Assembly (NCBI GenBank): GCA_034429695.1 | Contig: DAOUGC010000062.1 | Location: 1 to 13,925, forward strand | Direction of reading: 5' to 3' | DNA length: 13,925 nucleotides | From: DAOUGC01 sp034429695 | Lineage (GTDB): Bacteria; Chloroflexota; Anaerolineae; Anaerolineales; Anaerolineaceae | Shown: positions 12,923 to 13,925 of the stretch, one piece after another | How positions within the stretch are numbered: position 1 is the first letter of the stretch | Layout: each line of letters starts with the position of its first letter | The notes under the pieces: generated by a model | What the model was told of the DNA's origin: nothing | Database searches by the model: none | Seen by the model: the letters and a program-made list of their open reading frames with translations, nothing else | Position numbers and translations under genes: made by a program

Positions 12923-13925
12923 ATGACGCGCGCACTGGTCACCGGTTCCACAGGCTTTGTCGGCGCGGCGATCTGCCGCCTGCTGGTGGAACGCAGCTAC
13001 ACGGTGCGCGCCTTTCACCGCGCCACCTCCACCACCCGCCTGCTGGACGATCTGCCGGTGGAACACGCCATCGGCGACCTCACCCAGCCAGCCACCCTGA
13101 CGGATGCGTTGCAGGATGTTGACGTGGTCTTTCATGCCGCCGCCATGCTGGGCGGGCGTGAAAACCCGGGACGCATGTACACCGTGACAGTGGAAGGCAC
13201 GCGCGCCGTCCTGCAGGCCTGCATGGATGCTGGCGTGCGCCGCATGGTACACACCAGTTCGGTGGCGGCCCTGGGTGTGCCCGAACCCACCGGCGCGGAT
13301 GCTCAACCGGCATTGATGAACGAAACCCACACCTGGAATTATCCACCTGACCGCTGGGTTTACGGATACTCCAAATACCTGGCCGAAATGGAAGTGCAAA
13401 AAGCCGTTGCGGCTGGTTTCGATTGCGTAATCGTCAATCCAACGCTGGTGATGGGTCCCGGCGATGTCTACCGTCAGGATAGCTCGCCCATCGTGCAGAT
13501 CGCGCGCGGACGGGGGGGCGTCACCACTGATGGCGGGGTCAATATTGTGCATATAAATGAAGTGGCTGAGGGGCATCTGGCGGCGCTGGAGCGCGGGCGC
13601 TACGGTGAGCGTTACATTCTGGGCGGGCAAAACCTGACCGTGCCAGAAATGATGCGCTTGATCGCGTCAATTGCCGGCGTGCAGCCGCCCGCCCTGCTGA
13701 TCCCTGCCGGACTGGTGCGTGCGGCTGCCGGTCCGCTTGGCTGGTTGCAGTCGTTTGTATCATTTCCAGTCAGCCCCGAGATCCTGCATCTGGCGGGATA
13801 TCATATGTACGTGGACACGCGCAAAGCCCAGGTGGAACTGGGCTTGTCTCCTGCCGGTTCCGCGCAGGGAGCCATTCAGGATGCATACGATTGGTTCGTG
13901 GAAGTGGGCGCCATCCGGCCGGTGA
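12923..13925 (+). CDS. NAD-dependent epimerase, HpnA/dihydroflavonol reductase-like, 3'-truncated
   Basis: The frame starting at 12923 is open without a stop to the window edge (334 codons), so the gene continues beyond it. It is an extended short-chain dehydrogenase with TGSTGFVG (7-14; Gly8, Gly11, Gly14 form GxxGxxG), DVVFHAAA in the core, TSSV (111-114) and the catalytic pair Y147-x3-K151 in YGYSK. The downstream segments VIVNPTLVMGPGD, GVNIVHINEVAEGHLAALERG and GERYILGGQNLT are typical of the dihydroflavonol-4-reductase-like branch that includes the hopanoid-associated HpnA. Whether it acts on hopanoid sugars here is not shown; no hpn or squalene-cyclase gene is in the window. The ATG is four bases after the thiolase stop with no ribosome binding site of its own, suggesting translational coupling. 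The family is sure, the substrate is not. Confidence 0.92.
   Translation, partial: MTRALVTGSTGFVGAAICRLLVERSYTVRAFHRATSTTRLLDDLPVEHAIGDLTQPATLTDALQDVDVVFHAAAMLGGRENPGRMYTVTVEGTRAVLQACMDAGVRRMVHTSSVAALGVPEPTGADAQPALMNETHTWNYPPDRWVYGYSKYLAEMEVQKAVAAGFDCVIVNPTLVMGPGDVYRQDSSPIVQIARGRGGVTTDGGVNIVHINEVAEGHLAALERGRYGERYILGGQNLTVPEMMRLIASIAGVQPPALLIPAGLVRAAAGPLGWLQSFVSFPVSPEILHLAGYHMYVDTRKAQVELGLSPAGSAQGAIQDAYDWFVEVGAIRPV

Noticed and set aside
12896..13630. A 244-codon open frame on the minus strand at the right end
   Set aside because: It lies opposite the epimerase frame, which has the full nucleotide-binding and YxxxK motifs. The antisense translation shows no recognisable family.
1..13925. Mobile elements, CRISPR arrays, toxin-antitoxin or phage-defence genes
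   Set aside because: I saw no transposase motifs, no direct repeats with regular spacers, no small paired toxin-like genes and no abrupt change in base composition.

Overview
The window looks like chromosomal DNA of a GC-rich, free-living bacterium, most probably a member of the Chloroflexota (Anaerolineae-like). This placement is an inference from several hints taken together: a Tat-exported DUF1800/DUF1501 pair, a GIN-domain (DUF2807) lipoprotein paired with a DUF5668-type membrane protein, lipoproteins with Pro/Thr-rich linkers, and a TrpRS carrying the iron-sulfur type cysteine motif. No rRNA, tRNA, CRISPR array, transposase or phage gene was seen. No gene-free stretch exceeds 300 bases; the longest are 943-1118 and 8578-8741.

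Layout, left to right. (1) 1-942, +: 3' part of an NAD-dependent epimerase/dehydratase, closed by a terminator. (2) 1119-4116, +: a two-gene operon of a Tat lipoprotein (DUF1800) and a Tat-exported DUF1501 protein. It ends in a bidirectional terminator shared with the next, convergent operon. (3) 4185-5489, -: a GIN-domain lipoprotein followed by a six-helix membrane protein. (4) 5597-7222, -: trehalose synthase TreS. (5) 7326-8577, +: an AlaX-type alanyl-tRNA editing protein and a DinB-like protein, divergent from treS. (6) 8742-9734, -: tryptophanyl-tRNA synthetase. (7) 9874-10488, +: a polyprenyl-phosphate sugar phosphotransferase, divergent from trpS. (8) 10562-11590, -: a BMP-like solute-binding lipoprotein. 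(9) 11695-12918, +: a PcaF-like thiolase, followed after 4 bases by an HpnA-like NAD-dependent epimerase (12923 to the window end, incomplete).

The genes do not form one pathway. The common themes are the cell surface (two Tat substrates, two lipoproteins, a membrane protein, an initiating glycan phosphotransferase, two sugar-epimerase-like enzymes), aminoacyl-tRNA synthesis and proofreading (TrpRS, AlaX), and carbon or stress metabolism (TreS, thiolase). Most units are short and mono- or bicistronic, separated by clear stem-loop terminators. Three of the intergenic regions contain the same octamer GGTACAAT just ahead of a gene. At the sugar transferase it is placed so that transcription would start on the ATG itself.

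The most notable observations are the four-cysteine [4Fe-4S]-type motif in TrpRS, the predicted leaderless sugar transferase mRNA, the overlapping divergent promoters, and an epimerase frame that stays open to the right edge and lies opposite a long spurious antisense frame. I found no clearly new multi-gene system.
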